This document shows, piece by piece, positions 25,101 to 33,699 of a stretch of DNA of 64,000 bases. The notes under the pieces were generated by a model, which made no database searches, was not told where the DNA came from, and saw only the letters and a program-made list of their open reading frames with translations. The stretch is from an uncultured Sphingobacteriales bacterium (GTDB lineage: Bacteria > Bacteroidota > Bacteroidia > Chitinophagales > Chitinophagaceae). Numbering within the stretch: position 1 is the first letter of the stretch; every line of letters starts with the position of its first letter. The stretch is taken from positions 34,118 to 98,117 of the forward strand of contig CAMLFX010000001.1 of NCBI GenBank assembly GCA_946479435.1, in the 5' to 3' direction. A program made the translations under genes and the position numbers.

Positions 25101-26660
25101 CGATAAGCCACCCGCAGGGGTAACAGTGATGCGGCCATTATTACCTCCGTGGCAGGAAGGAGGTACCATGCTGGCCGAAGCAAAAATAGCCGGTGGAGAG
25201 CTAAATGTTATGCTGGTGTCTTTATAACAACCATTGGTATTTTCAAACCGCAAGGTATATGTACCCGGTACTACACTGTCTGCCTGCTGGCTTGTAACGC
25301 CCGATATAGTATGAACAATAGTAGTACCCTGCCTCACCGTGAATATAAAAGGCGACGATGTACCGGAAGGCGTTACATTGAATACCGCCTTTTTGGTACA
25401 GGTAGCTGCGGATACCAGTTGAAAGCTGATGCCCGGTATAGGTAATACTATTATTGTATAAGCAACTGTTTGCTTGCTGGATAATGGGCAACCATCATCG
25501 GTATAGGTTACAAAAAAAGTATAAGTACCTGCAGGTATATTGGTGATATTCCATGAAAAAGAACCTGTTGGTGCAGTTGTATTATTGTTGCTGATAATAA
25601 AACTTGCGCCTGCTGGCAAACCATTTGCAGCTACATTGATATTATCGCCATCCAGATCGGTTGGGTTGATATTGAAGGTCACTGTACCGCTCGACTTACA
25701 GACGCTTAAAGTAACGGTATCCACAAGTGTACCGGCGTTTTGGTTGGTAATGACCCCACCTGGAGGGTTGTTGCTGCAAGGGCTTATTACAACAAATGTC
25801 ATTTCCCGCATACTGCTGCCTATTGCTACACCATTTCTGTATTCAATCACTTTGTTTACCACCAGCGAGCGCTGTGCATTATTAGGTGTAAAGTTCAATT
25901 GACCTGTGGTATTACTAAAACTGAACGTACCCGTACTGACACTTAAAGGCGATGAGCCGGTAAATGGAGATACATAACTTATTGAAGAACTGGATACCGC
26001 TGTTAGCCCGTTAATAAGCTGAAAATCGAGGCTATCGTTATTGGGGTCAACAGCGCCGGGATTATAACTGGCCGCTTTGTTGATACAAAAGAAAGGAGTA
26101 GGTATGGTTGTATATGCAGGCGATGAGTTGGGCGTGCTGCTATTATCAAGCGTAGCTTCAAGAGCCATTACGGTACCACTCACAATATTGGTCATAGTAT
26201 TACTACGGCCAGCTTGCAAGCCTGGCCCCATAACCCCGTCGAAACGGAAAAGCCAATTAGCAGAAGTACTGGGTAAGGTGATGTTTGCACTATAAGTAAA
26301 TTTCTTAACACCGGGTATGGTACCGGTTGAAGAAGCGCATTTAGTATTGTTAAGTTGTGCCGGGCAAACAGGTGTTACTTCTACTCCGCTACTTGGCGAT
26401 TGCACTGATAGCGTAAGCGTAGTGCTGAAAAATAACTGGTCAGTTACCTCTATTTGCGGAGTTGAAGTAGGGAAAGTAGAAAATGCACTACCGTCACAGT
26501 CGCCATAGGCTACGAGGGTTACTTTATAAGTATTACCACTAACATGTGTATAAAAAAGATCGGCTCCATAAAAATGCGATGCATTAGCGCGTACGGCCAT
26601 ACAAACAAATACAGCAAGGCATAACAACATTCTGCTATACACGGAAAACAATTTGGGCAT
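22125..26660 (-). CDS. Giant SprB-repeat surface protein with type B (CHU_C) T9SS sorting domain
   Basis: 1511 residues. Signal peptide (cleavage near RANAS), then an N-terminal beta region (about 28-300, 'HFYGADLFYTHVSGNTYKVTLVAYGDCDG') and Ig-like segments. Residues about 490-1420 hold roughly twelve SprB-type repeats of 76-78 residues (pattern C-x-G-x-x-x-G-x-I ... GGTPxYxYALGxGxY ... AGTYTVHVKDxxGCxxDTxVTITEPP). The end (FIPDAFTPNGDGKNDKIKV ... IYNRFGQRVF ... GTYNYYVKA) is the gliding-motility C-terminal domain, which directs export through T9SS and, for SprB itself, cell-surface attachment. It may act as an adhesin or motility-related filament. Monocistronic. Confidence 0.9.
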   Translation of the reverse strand: MPKLFSVYSRMLLCLAVFVCMAVRANASHFYGADLFYTHVSGNTYKVTLVAYGDCDGSAFSTFPTSTPQIEVTDQLFFSTTLTLSVQSPSSGVEVTPVCPAQLNNTKCASSTGTIPGVKKFTYSANITLPSTSANWLFRFDGVMGPGLQAGRSNTMTNIVSGTVMALEATLDNSSTPNSSPAYTTIPTPFFCINKAASYNPGAVDPNNDSLDFQLINGLTAVSSSSISYVSPFTGSSPLSVSTGTFSFSNTTGQLNFTPNNAQRSLVVNKVIEYRNGVAIGSSMREMTFVVISPCSNNPPGGVITNQNAGTLVDTVTLSVCKSSGTVTFNINPTDLDGDNINVAANGLPAGASFIISNNNTTAPTGSFSWNITNIPAGTYTFFVTYTDDGCPLSSKQTVAYTIIVLPIPGISFQLVSAATCTKKAVFNVTPSGTSSPFIFTVRQGTTIVHTISGVTSQQADSVVPGTYTLRFENTNGCYKDTSITFSSPPAIFASASMVPPSCHGGNNGRITVTPAGGLSPFRFAMGSGTYSANNVFTGLTPGSYTVHVKDANDCIKDVTIQVTDPAEISAQISVARPTCNFFGNGTITVNAVNGTAPYQYALGSGSFSSSNTFTGLTGGSYMVHIKDVNGCLKDSLYVLNDSIVVHATANVTNVLCNGNNTGAITLTANGGTPTYQYQLGSGTLSTTNTFTTLTAGTYTFHIEDQYRCYLDTTVNITEPPRLIANPIVTNVLCNGGSSGTVSVSATGGVTPYTFAEGSGTYTSSGSFTGFPIGTYTFHVKDANQCIDDTTVTITQPPVLVISNIVAVDANCYNSSDGSFTITASGGTPGYTYAVNTGTFNSSNILSGLPAGTHTIHLKDANGCTVDSVRSLSQPTRIVPSAALRNTTCATLADGLVTLSATGGVPGYTYAVNTGSYSTTPTFTPLNAAAYTFHIKDTHGCIMDTVITVVDSLHIRGNINIIDANCNREASGVIQIQPTGGESPYTYALDANPYGSSNVFASLFANTYTVHIRDNNGCIKDTNVLITEPTVIVPSVVLTHELCYKYNNGSIQVSAVGGTPGYTFALGAGAYSANNTFGTLYAGTYTVHVKDQHGCIQDTVVTLNEPPGIEINSLTVTDVLCFGEASGKVVVNASGGNPPLEYSPDQIVFQSSNILTGFTVGQHFIRVKDKSNCFRDTSVTFSEPPPLLIDDVTITNPTCEGYADGEVRINASGGTPAYKYAYGNNNPQSSPQIRAVLEGTYLFSVIDNNGCKHDTSLTLTGYPHILVDDTSLTPVTCFGYEDGSIEIKASGGVQPLQYALGTVQKFEPEFSGLKAGDYIVTIIDSKNCSKNVPFTIESPSELEIKLTAVPNDCEGLDNGGAITTQVTGGTEPYNYMWSNTNASTPELKGIGNGVYTAIVRDAHECTDSASAKVAYDNCCKIFIPDAFTPNGDGKNDKIKVIFKGDMQLKIFSIYNRFGQRVFTTNVNGEGWNGMFNGTQQDIGTYNYYVKAICGNVGTQDVEFKGTITLIK

Positions 26661-26751
26661 AGAGGTGGTATGTATATTTAATATGTAAAATTAACAATAT
26701 CTGCGCATGCCTGCGTCATAGTAAACATCATAATATGAGACGTAATTTTGG

Positions 26752-26782
26752 GCTGAAACGTTTGAAAAACAAGCGTTTCAGC
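26752..26782. repeat. Inverted repeat (stem-loop) between the flippase and SprB-repeat genes
   Basis: 13-base arms (26752-26764 and 26770-26782) match at 12 positions around an AAAAA loop, beginning GCTGAAACG and ending CGTTTCAGC. It lies 25 bases past the minus-strand flippase stop (26807). There is no T-run on the minus strand, so it is either a weak terminator or a binding site. Confidence 0.7.
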
Positions 26783-26806
26783 ATTATTTAGCATTACTAT
26801 GACAAA

Positions 26807-28294
26807 CTAAAAAAGGCGTTTATTTGCCTTGATAGATTGCAGATAATCTTTCAAATCGGGAGACGCGCCTGTTAAAAGAAGAAATATTACGTATGAAACA
26901 GCAATAAAAACAGAGCGGAATATGGCATCAACAACAGGGTGTATAAAAAAAGGCAATATATATCCGGCGCCACAGGCTAATAAACCACCTGTAATTATAA
27001 GCAGGCTGTTTTTATTGAATGGCTGTAAATTCAATTTCACTCGCAAAAACAGCATTTTGGCAATATTGAAAACGGCTAATGCAATTGTAGCAGCCCATGC
27101 TGCGCCATAGATACCATATATAGGTATCAGGTAGCGCATTAATGCAAAAGATAATAATACAAGTATTGCTGATATCCTGAAATTGAACTTGTAATACTTA
27201 GATATACTGATCACTTCATTATTCATACCTGTTGCCATATCTACCAGCCGGCCTATCATTAGTATAAGGGTTATAGGCTTTATTGCTTCGTACCCTTTAG
27301 GGAAAATAGCAACTACATTATCAAGGTTACACGCAATAAGTACACACATGCCCACCGCAACAATCAATAAATTATTCCCAAGCCTGTTGAATAATGCACC
27401 TATAGCATTTTTATTACCCTCAATATATGTACGATTGAGAACTGCAAAGGAAGCAGTAGCAATTGATCGGTAGGGTATTGATAGTATAGAAACTACAAAA
27501 ATAGCATTGCGATATACTGCGAGGCTAGCTACACCTGTTTTGTCAAGTGGTGCAAGCATAATGATATCTATGTAGCCTATTAAGCTCATAGAAGCGATCA
27601 TTAGCAAATGATACCAGGAGAAATGAACGAACTCCAGGTAATTTTTGCGTTTAAATGTTTGAAACTTAAATGAAAATCCAAATCCTTTAGTGCGCATTGC
27701 CAGGTATAGCAAAATTGCAGAAGGCACTATATAGCTTACGACAAGGCTTAATATAAATTGATCGAAAGTGATTATTTTATAAAAAAACAGGAATAGAAAG
27801 ACAATATTTAAAACGCGCAATATAATTTCCCTTACAAAAGCAGATATGGCTACTTTATGTTGAGAAAGCAGGTATTGATCCATCAAAGTCATGTAGCTCC
27901 AGCTCAAAACCAGGAAAGGGGTCAGCCAGTAATATTGTTCTATATATGATCTGTCTTGTACCTGGTATTTACTTACAATTATATCTTTCAATAAAAAGTA
28001 AACGATAGAAAAAATAATATTAGCAAGTAGCACTACAGCACAGCTAAATGTTATTAATACCTTTCTCTCTTCTCCTCCTTCCTCGTATTTCTGGGTGTAT
28101 ATCTGTAAAAGTGGAGCAGTACCTACTAATGTAAATACCTGTATGATAGCAGCCTGGTATATGAAGTTTGTAATGAAACCTAGTTCGGGCTTATTGAAAA
28201 TAAAGGCATAGGCATAAGTGATGAGTGCACCTAACAATGCCCCAAAGAAAATCACTAAAGTCGTTTTAACCGATTGTCTGATAACAACGCCCAT
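26807..28294 (-). CDS. Oligosaccharide flippase (Wzx-like, MVF/MOP superfamily)
   Basis: About 495 residues with 12 to 14 transmembrane helices distributed evenly, as in polysaccharide flippases (PF01943/MATE-like). The open frame extends two codons upstream to a GTG, but the ATG at 28294 (MGVVIRQSVK) is the likely start. It would flip lipid-linked oligosaccharide repeats from the cytoplasmic to the periplasmic face. It is followed upstream by two glycosyltransferases of the same strand, 37 and 70 bases apart, so the three look like the end of a polysaccharide or glycan operon. Composition is visibly more AT-rich than the nuo operon next door. Confidence 0.88.
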   Translation of the reverse strand: MGVVIRQSVKTTLVIFFGALLGALITYAYAFIFNKPELGFITNFIYQAAIIQVFTLVGTAPLLQIYTQKYEEGGEERKVLITFSCAVVLLANIIFSIVYFLLKDIIVSKYQVQDRSYIEQYYWLTPFLVLSWSYMTLMDQYLLSQHKVAISAFVREIILRVLNIVFLFLFFYKIITFDQFILSLVVSYIVPSAILLYLAMRTKGFGFSFKFQTFKRKNYLEFVHFSWYHLLMIASMSLIGYIDIIMLAPLDKTGVASLAVYRNAIFVVSILSIPYRSIATASFAVLNRTYIEGNKNAIGALFNRLGNNLLIVAVGMCVLIACNLDNVVAIFPKGYEAIKPITLILMIGRLVDMATGMNNEVISISKYYKFNFRISAILVLLSFALMRYLIPIYGIYGAAWAATIALAVFNIAKMLFLRVKLNLQPFNKNSLLIITGGLLACGAGYILPFFIHPVVDAIFRSVFIAVSYVIFLLLTGASPDLKDYLQSIKANKRLF

Positions 28295-28331
28295 CAACAC
28301 TAATATTTAGGCTTTCGCCTATCTGAATACG

Positions 28332-29255
28332 CTATAAAATATAAGAAACAGCCATTGCAAGTTTTGAAATTACTCCAATTTTCAGCAATCTTTTAGGTAT
28401 ATAGCTTTGGCACATTACAATTTTTTTTAAAACATCCGGTATCTCCATATCGGCTGCATAGCGATTAAAGTCAGCATTTGTTCTTATACCCAGGTTCCGC
28501 ATCATTCGCCAAAAACCATCGTACACTACTATGCTACTTTTCATATTACCTAGTCCGTAGGTTTTAGCGATATATAAAATTTCAGGTATCTGTATATGAG
28601 GATTATTAAAGCTATAACTAGTTACCTGCAAGTTGCCATAATTTATAATTATCAGGGGCTCATGAATATACGCCGCATCTTCTTTTTGCAACATACGTAT
28701 ATAGAATTCTATGTCTACAAACCATTGTAGTTTAGCATCGTAAAGTTCACTAACGCTACTATGAAACATCAGTAAACTGGGAGGACCTATACTGTTTTTT
28801 GCATATAAAAGGAAAGGATCTTTTTTTATTCTTAAAAACCGCTCCTCGTTTAATACTTGTTTTTTAAAAGACCCGATCTCCTCTTCAAAATCATACCGGC
28901 CGCAATAAATGAACCGGTTCTTAGTTATTGCCGCATCAGCAAATTTTTGCAACGCTGTATTTGAAGCAAACCAGTCGTCATCATGTATTAGTTTTATCCA
29001 TTCACCATCTGCCAGTTCAATACATCTATTCCAATTACCAGTCATGTTCAATGCCGGTACATTCTTGTAATATTTTATTGATAATCTGTCTCTATATGTG
29101 TCAAGAATTTTTTCAATTCTATTATCTTCAGTATTATCCGTTACAATTACATTATAATCTCTATACGTTTGATTAATAATGCTATCTAAAAGCCGTGGCA
29201 GGTACTTTGTTCGGTTATAGGTAGGTATACAAATAGAAATAAACGGGTTATTCAT
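28332..29255 (-). CDS. Family 2 glycosyltransferase
   Basis: 307 residues, GT-A fold. The N-terminal 'FISICIPTYNRTKYLPRLLDSIINQTYRDYNVIVTDN' is the GT2 signature, and the metal-binding acidic motif is seen in 'WIKLIHDDDWF'. No transmembrane segment, so it probably acts on a lipid carrier at the inner face of the membrane. It lies between the flippase and a GT4-type enzyme and should transfer one sugar of the repeat unit; donor and acceptor are unknown. Confidence 0.9.
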   Translation of the reverse strand: MNNPFISICIPTYNRTKYLPRLLDSIINQTYRDYNVIVTDNTEDNRIEKILDTYRDRLSIKYYKNVPALNMTGNWNRCIELADGEWIKLIHDDDWFASNTALQKFADAAITKNRFIYCGRYDFEEEIGSFKKQVLNEERFLRIKKDPFLLYAKNSIGPPSLLMFHSSVSELYDAKLQWFVDIEFYIRMLQKEDAAYIHEPLIIINYGNLQVTSYSFNNPHIQIPEILYIAKTYGLGNMKSSIVVYDGFWRMMRNLGIRTNADFNRYAADMEIPDVLKKIVMCQSYIPKRLLKIGVISKLAMAVSYIL

Positions 29256-29325
29256 CCTGGCGCACTATGGTTTGATGCGAAAATATCTATAAATATATAA
29301 ATAGCTGTGACGGCTGTATTAGAAA

Positions 29326-30519
29326 CTAGTTGTGAAGTAGCTTGCGATACTGCACTATAAAACTCTCTTTATTGAAATGAACCTTAGCATAACTGTGTGC
29401 ATTGTAAGATAGGCTTTGCAGCAAATCTTTATTATCTACTAGCTTTTTTATTAATTGTAACCCTTGTGGAACTATATTTCCCTCATTTTCCGGTTCAAGT
29501 ATCAGCAAGGAGTTACTTTCATTTTGCAAATGAGACTTATTACCTTCAAGGGCTGTCACAACAGGTATGCAACCATTAGCCATACCTTCCTTAATTAACA
29601 TCGGGAAGCCCTCATATGCCGATGTCATTAATATAACATGGCAGCTTAGGTAAATGTGATACATATCCTCAGACTTACTGACTTGCCCATGCAATACCGA
29701 CCGTTCTTTTACAAAAGCACTTAGTTCTTCTATTACATTACCTGCAAAATGAAATTCAACATTGATCTGTTGCTCAATACATTTCTGAGCTATTTCATTT
29801 AGTAAATGCACACGCTTTTGTTTACTTCCTCTGCCTGCATACAGTACTTTTAAAGGCAATTGGTAACTTTTGCCCGATATGTCAGCAATCTTTACTCCCG
29901 GTTCTATGTATAATACCCTGTTGATAAGAGCTGGGTCTATTCCATATTCCTCATATTGTTTTTTAATGTTTGCTAATGTTAAGCTATCATATACAATTCG
30001 ATAATTAAGTAAATTGCAATTCGCCAATCCAAAGAACTCCATACCATTTTTACCATAAGTGAAATTGTGTAGCAATTCAGTTTTTATAATGTCCTTTCTA
30101 ATAAAAGGCAACATATCATAAAAAAAAGTACTGTTAGAGCTAAAAACATGCGCGTGTTTGTGCCTGTTTACATAAAATGAGTAATAATGGACGGTAAAAA
30201 GTCTGAATATGAGATTATCGCACCAAAAGTGAATATCTTGTAAATAGGCATTGGGCGTGGCATAAAATTCAATTTTGAAAGTATCATTTAAAGATCTGCG
30301 AGTAAAATATATCTCTTTATATACATCGGGTATGCTTTGTAATATATCAAGATGAATACGTTGCGCACCACCTAGTGCATACCTATCTAAAAAGAAGAAC
30401 AGATTACCTTTATTTTTTTTCTTAAACAGTGCTATAGGATAAAGGAATATGAATGATATAGGGTATGTTAGATATAAAAGAACTCTGAAAAGCTTGATTT
30501 TCGTAAGATTATGTAGCAT
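29326..30519 (-). CDS. Family 4-type glycosyltransferase
   Basis: 397 residues, GT-B fold. The C-terminal donor domain shows 'KVLYAGRGSKQKRVHLLNEIAQ', 'VEFHFAGNV' and the E-x7-E region 'TSAYEGFPMLIKEGMANGCIPVVT', all typical of GT4. The N-terminus has a hydrophobic stretch (about residues 10-32), possibly a membrane anchor. It is the first gene of the AT-rich glycan group and lies divergent to nuoA, with about 250 bases between. Confidence 0.87.
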   Translation of the reverse strand: MLHNLTKIKLFRVLLYLTYPISFIFLYPIALFKKKNKGNLFFFLDRYALGGAQRIHLDILQSIPDVYKEIYFTRRSLNDTFKIEFYATPNAYLQDIHFWCDNLIFRLFTVHYYSFYVNRHKHAHVFSSNSTFFYDMLPFIRKDIIKTELLHNFTYGKNGMEFFGLANCNLLNYRIVYDSLTLANIKKQYEEYGIDPALINRVLYIEPGVKIADISGKSYQLPLKVLYAGRGSKQKRVHLLNEIAQKCIEQQINVEFHFAGNVIEELSAFVKERSVLHGQVSKSEDMYHIYLSCHVILMTSAYEGFPMLIKEGMANGCIPVVTALEGNKSHLQNESNSLLILEPENEGNIVPQGLQLIKKLVDNKDLLQSLSYNAHSYAKVHFNKESFIVQYRKLLHN

Positions 30520-30696
30520 ATATACAAATACGGTGGCGGTAAAATTAGTAACAAATAAATGTTTGCGACTATCATAACTTATGGTTTTTTTAATGGAGCT
30601 ACATATTTAAAGTGAAATATTCGTTCGTTTTCCTGCTTTTGCAAAGAATATGCTGTGAAAAAATGCTTTAAACACCATTTATATTGTATATACAAC

Positions 30697-30727
30697 CTTG
30701 TAAATTCGCAACAGACCTTTACCTTTG
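30697..30727 (+). promoter_or_regulatory. Promoter of the nuo operon
   Basis: CTTG at 30697-30700 (one base off the -33 TTTG) and TACCTTTG at 30720-30727 (perfect TAnnTTTG -7), separated by 19 bases. Transcription would begin near 30735, giving a leader of about 30 bases before nuoA. The rest of the 247-base gap (30520-30766) shows nothing else of note. Confidence 0.75.
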
Positions 30728-30766
30728 TGTGTCCTGAAAAGTGGGCTGCATAGTCGTTTTAATATT

Positions 30767-31159
30767 ATGAATTATTTACTGCTGGCTGTTGACCAGAATA
30801 CGCCCTTCAACTATTTTCCTATTGCATTGCAATTGGTAGTAGCCGTTGGCTTCGTGGCAGTGATGATGGGGGTAACCCATTTGTTAGGCCCAAAACGAAA
30901 AACTCAAGATAAGCTTATCAACTTTGAAAGCGGCATTCCCTCAGTAGGTAACGCCCGTCAGCCCATGGCAATCAAGTATTTCCTGGTAGCTATCTTATTC
31001 GTGCTTTTCGACGTTGAGGTTATTTTCTTTTATCCTTACGCAGTCAACTTCCGCGAATTAGGTACAGATGGCTTCTTGGCGGTTATCATGTTTGTTGCAT
31101 TCTTCCTTTGTGGGTTTATATATATCATGAAGAAAGGTGCCTTGAAATGGGAAGATTAA
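30767..31159 (+). CDS. nuoA: NADH-quinone oxidoreductase subunit A
   Basis: 130 residues, three transmembrane helices. 'FESGIPSVGNARQPMAIKYFLVAILFVLFDVEVIFFYPYA' is the conserved NuoA segment. The ATG at 30767 was chosen over an upstream GTG-type frame start because it lies downstream of the promoter and begins the first helix (MNYLLLAVDQ). First gene of the nuoA-N operon; it helps join the peripheral and membrane arms of complex I. Confidence 0.95.
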   Translation: MNYLLLAVDQNTPFNYFPIALQLVVAVGFVAVMMGVTHLLGPKRKTQDKLINFESGIPSVGNARQPMAIKYFLVAILFVLFDVEVIFFYPYAVNFRELGTDGFLAVIMFVAFFLCGFIYIMKKGALKWED

Positions 31160-31225
31160 CAGTTTATGGTTCGTGATGGAATGACTTTGTAGCAGTAGAT
31201 CGTAAACGTTTTAAATTTAAAATTT

Positions 31226-31789
31226 ATGTCTCGTCCGGTTCAGTATAACACGAATATAAAAATAGCCGAGATGCCCGAAGGGTATACCGGCGAAGGCTTT
31301 TTTGCCACCTCTTTGGATAAAGTAGTGGGATTGGCACGTAAAAATTCGCTTTGGCCTTTACCATTTGCTACATCTTGCTGTGGTATCGAGTTCATGGCAA
31401 CTATGGGTGCCAACTACGATCTGGCCCGTTTCGGCTCTGAACGTATGGGTTTTACGCCCCGCCAATGCGATATGCTTTTAGTTGCTGGTACTATTGCTAA
31501 AAAAATGGGCCCTATCCTGCGCCAGGTTTACCTGCAAATGGCTGAACCGCGCTGGGTAATAGCTATCGGTGCCTGTGCATCGAGTGGTGGTATATTCGAT
31601 TCTTATTCTGTACTACAGGGTATTGATCAGGTAATACCTGTTGACGTATATGTACCAGGCTGCCCGCCAAGGCCGGAAGGCATATTAGATGGTATTTTGA
31701 AACTACAGGATCTTGTGCAGAACGAGAGCCTGCGCCGCCGTAACAGTCCGCAGTATAAGGCACTGCTGGATAGCTACGGGATACAATAA
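31226..31789 (+). CDS. nuoB: NADH-quinone oxidoreductase subunit B (N2 [4Fe-4S] cluster)
   Basis: 187 residues. Ligand cysteines for the N2 cluster appear in 'ATSCCGIEFM' (paired Cys), 'IGACASSGG' and 'VPGCPPRPE'. N2 hands electrons to quinone at the NuoB-NuoD interface. The gap of 66 bases after nuoA has no element; the 70 bases after nuoB hold the first copy of the nuo intergenic repeat. Confidence 0.96.
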   Translation: MSRPVQYNTNIKIAEMPEGYTGEGFFATSLDKVVGLARKNSLWPLPFATSCCGIEFMATMGANYDLARFGSERMGFTPRQCDMLLVAGTIAKKMGPILRQVYLQMAEPRWVIAIGACASSGGIFDSYSVLQGIDQVIPVDVYVPGCPPRPEGILDGILKLQDLVQNESLRRRNSPQYKALLDSYGIQ

Positions 31790-31794
31790 CAGAG

Positions 31795-31857
31795 AATTCA
31801 AAAGGCAAAATTCAAAAGTTAGAAATTTTGGATATTGACTTTTTACTTTTGACTTAT
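31795..31857 (+). repeat. nuo intergenic repeat, copy 1 (nuoB-nuoC), with inverted arm
   Basis: The spacer holds a left arm (AAAAGGCAAAATTCAAAAG, 31799-31817) and a right arm ending TTTTTACTTTTGACTT (to 31855) that are imperfect inverted complements over about 20 bases, and the repeat stops 4 bases before the nuoC start codon. The same right-arm motif recurs in three other nuo spacers. Confidence 0.75.
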
Positions 31858-31859
31858 AT

Positions 31860-32375
31860 ATGGCTTTGACCAACGAAATAGTAAAACAAAAACTGACGGA
31901 AAAATTCGGCGATGTGCTGGGTTGGGAGGAATCGTTTGGTATGCAGTGTGTAACCGCACCTGCTGATCTGAACCTGAAAGTGATGCAATACTTATACGAT
32001 GATGAATCGTTAAGGTTTCGCTTTCTGACCGATCTGACCGCAAACCATTTTCCCGATCGTAAAGGTGAAGAGTTGAGTGTGGTGTATCACTTGCATAACC
32101 TGGTTGATAATATCCGCCTGCGTATGAAGGTATATGTGCCGATAGAAAAGCCGGATGTATTTACCGCAACGCAGTTGTTTTCGGGTGCTAACTGGATGGA
32201 ACGCGAGACTTACGATTTCTTTGGCGTAAACTTCGTTGGCCACCCTAACCTGACACGTATATTGAATGTTGACGAGATGGATTACTTCCCTATGCGTAAA
32301 GAATATGCAATGGAAGACCCTACACGTGTAGATAAAGATGATGAGATGTTTGGCCGCGGCGGCACTATCAATTAA
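31860..32375 (+). CDS. nuoC: NADH-quinone oxidoreductase subunit C
   Basis: 171 residues, unfused to NuoD. 'LRFRFLTDLTANHFPDRKGEELSVVYHLHNL' and 'ANWMERETYDFFGVNFVGHPNLTRIL' are the 30-kDa subunit signature. Part of the peripheral arm supporting NuoB and NuoD. The ATG lies directly at the end of the intergenic repeat. Confidence 0.95.
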   Translation: MALTNEIVKQKLTEKFGDVLGWEESFGMQCVTAPADLNLKVMQYLYDDESLRFRFLTDLTANHFPDRKGEELSVVYHLHNLVDNIRLRMKVYVPIEKPDVFTATQLFSGANWMERETYDFFGVNFVGHPNLTRILNVDEMDYFPMRKEYAMEDPTRVDKDDEMFGRGGTIN

Positions 32376-32422
32376 AATAGTTTTTAAACCTGTTTTATAA
32401 GTACTGGGAAGTACGTTGGGTT

Positions 32423-33673
32423 ATGACAGAATTAGAACATAGCAGGCAGCACATAAAGCTGGCCGAAGAATCGCTTCAAAAGCAAAGCACCACGCTCAAC
32501 CTGGGTCCTACGCACCCGGCTACGCATGGCGTGTTTCAGAATATATTAGAGATAGATGGCGAAAAGGTTTTAGAAGCCACGCCTACTATTGGCTATATAC
32601 ACCGTGCGTTCGAAAAGATCGCAGAGCGCCGCCCTTACTACCAGATAACCCCGCTTACCGACCGCCTGAACTATTGCTCGGCTCCTATTAATAATATGGG
32701 CTGGCACATGACCATCGAAAAACTATTAGGGATCAAAATACCTAAGCGTGTCGATTACCTGCGCGTTATGATTATGGAGCTGGCACGTATTGCCGATCAC
32801 CTGATCTGTAACTCGGTAGTAGCGGTGGATACCGGTGCCCTGACGACCTTTACTTATGTATTCCAATGGCGTGAGCTGATATACGAGATATATGAAGAAG
32901 TATGCGGCTCCCGTCTTACAACTAACATTGGCCGTGTAGGTGGCTTTGAAAGAAACTTTACACAAACAGCTTTCGATAAAACACACAAATTCCTTGAAAC
33001 CTTCCCGAAGGTGATGAAGGAGTTTGAAACCCTGCTTACCCGCAACCGTATCTTTATGGAGCGTTGTATAGGTGCAGGTCCAATAAGCGCAGAGCGTGCG
33101 TTGAACTACGGCTTCACAGGCCCTAACCTGCGTGCAGCCGGTGTCGATTATGATGTACGCGTATCGCAGCCTTATTCATCTTACGAAGATTTTGATTTTA
33201 AAGTGCCGGTTGGTACTACGGGCGATGTGTACGATCGCTACCTGGTGCGCAACATGGAGATATGGGAAAGCTACAGCATCGTAAAACAGGCGCTTGAAAA
33301 AATTGCAGCTATCGAACGTGAAGACCCATCTCAGAAAGATGTGTTCTACGCGCCGGAAGCAGACCATTTCCACCTGCCGCCAAAAGAAGATGTGTACACG
33401 AAGATGGAGGCACTGATCTTCCACTTTAAAATGATAATGGGCGAGATTGAAGTACCACCGGGTGAAGTATATCATGGTGTGGAAGGTGCCAATGGCGAAG
33501 TAGGTTATTACCTGATAAGCGATGGTGGCCGTACGCCGTACCGCTTACACTTCCGCAGGCCATGCTTTATTTATTACCAGGCTTACCCTGAAATAATAAA
33601 GAATGGTTTACTGAGTGATGCCATTATTACATTGAGTAGCCTGAACGTAATTGCCGGAGAACTGGACGCATAA
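32423..33673 (+). CDS. nuoD: NADH-quinone oxidoreductase subunit D
   Basis: 416 residues, 49-kDa subunit. 'LNLGPTHPATHGVFQ' (quinone-site His loop), 'YIHRAFEKIAE', 'RVGGFERNF' and the C-terminal 'HFRRPCFIYYQAYPEIIK' with 'IVALGSLDIV-like' ending are visible. It forms the quinone cavity with NuoB. Encoded separately from nuoC by a 47-base gap. Confidence 0.96.
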   Translation: MTELEHSRQHIKLAEESLQKQSTTLNLGPTHPATHGVFQNILEIDGEKVLEATPTIGYIHRAFEKIAERRPYYQITPLTDRLNYCSAPINNMGWHMTIEKLLGIKIPKRVDYLRVMIMELARIADHLICNSVVAVDTGALTTFTYVFQWRELIYEIYEEVCGSRLTTNIGRVGGFERNFTQTAFDKTHKFLETFPKVMKEFETLLTRNRIFMERCIGAGPISAERALNYGFTGPNLRAAGVDYDVRVSQPYSSYEDFDFKVPVGTTGDVYDRYLVRNMEIWESYSIVKQALEKIAAIEREDPSQKDVFYAPEADHFHLPPKEDVYTKMEALIFHFKMIMGEIEVPPGEVYHGVEGANGEVGYYLISDGGRTPYRLHFRRPCFIYYQAYPEIIKNGLLSDAIITLSSLNVIAGELDA

Positions 33674-33699
33674 AACTACTAATTAGCAAAAGCTGATTG

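Noticed and set aside
22125..26660. Regular repeats suggesting a CRISPR array or satellite DNA
   Set aside because: Period is about 230 bases, repeats are diverged and in frame; they encode SprB protein repeats.
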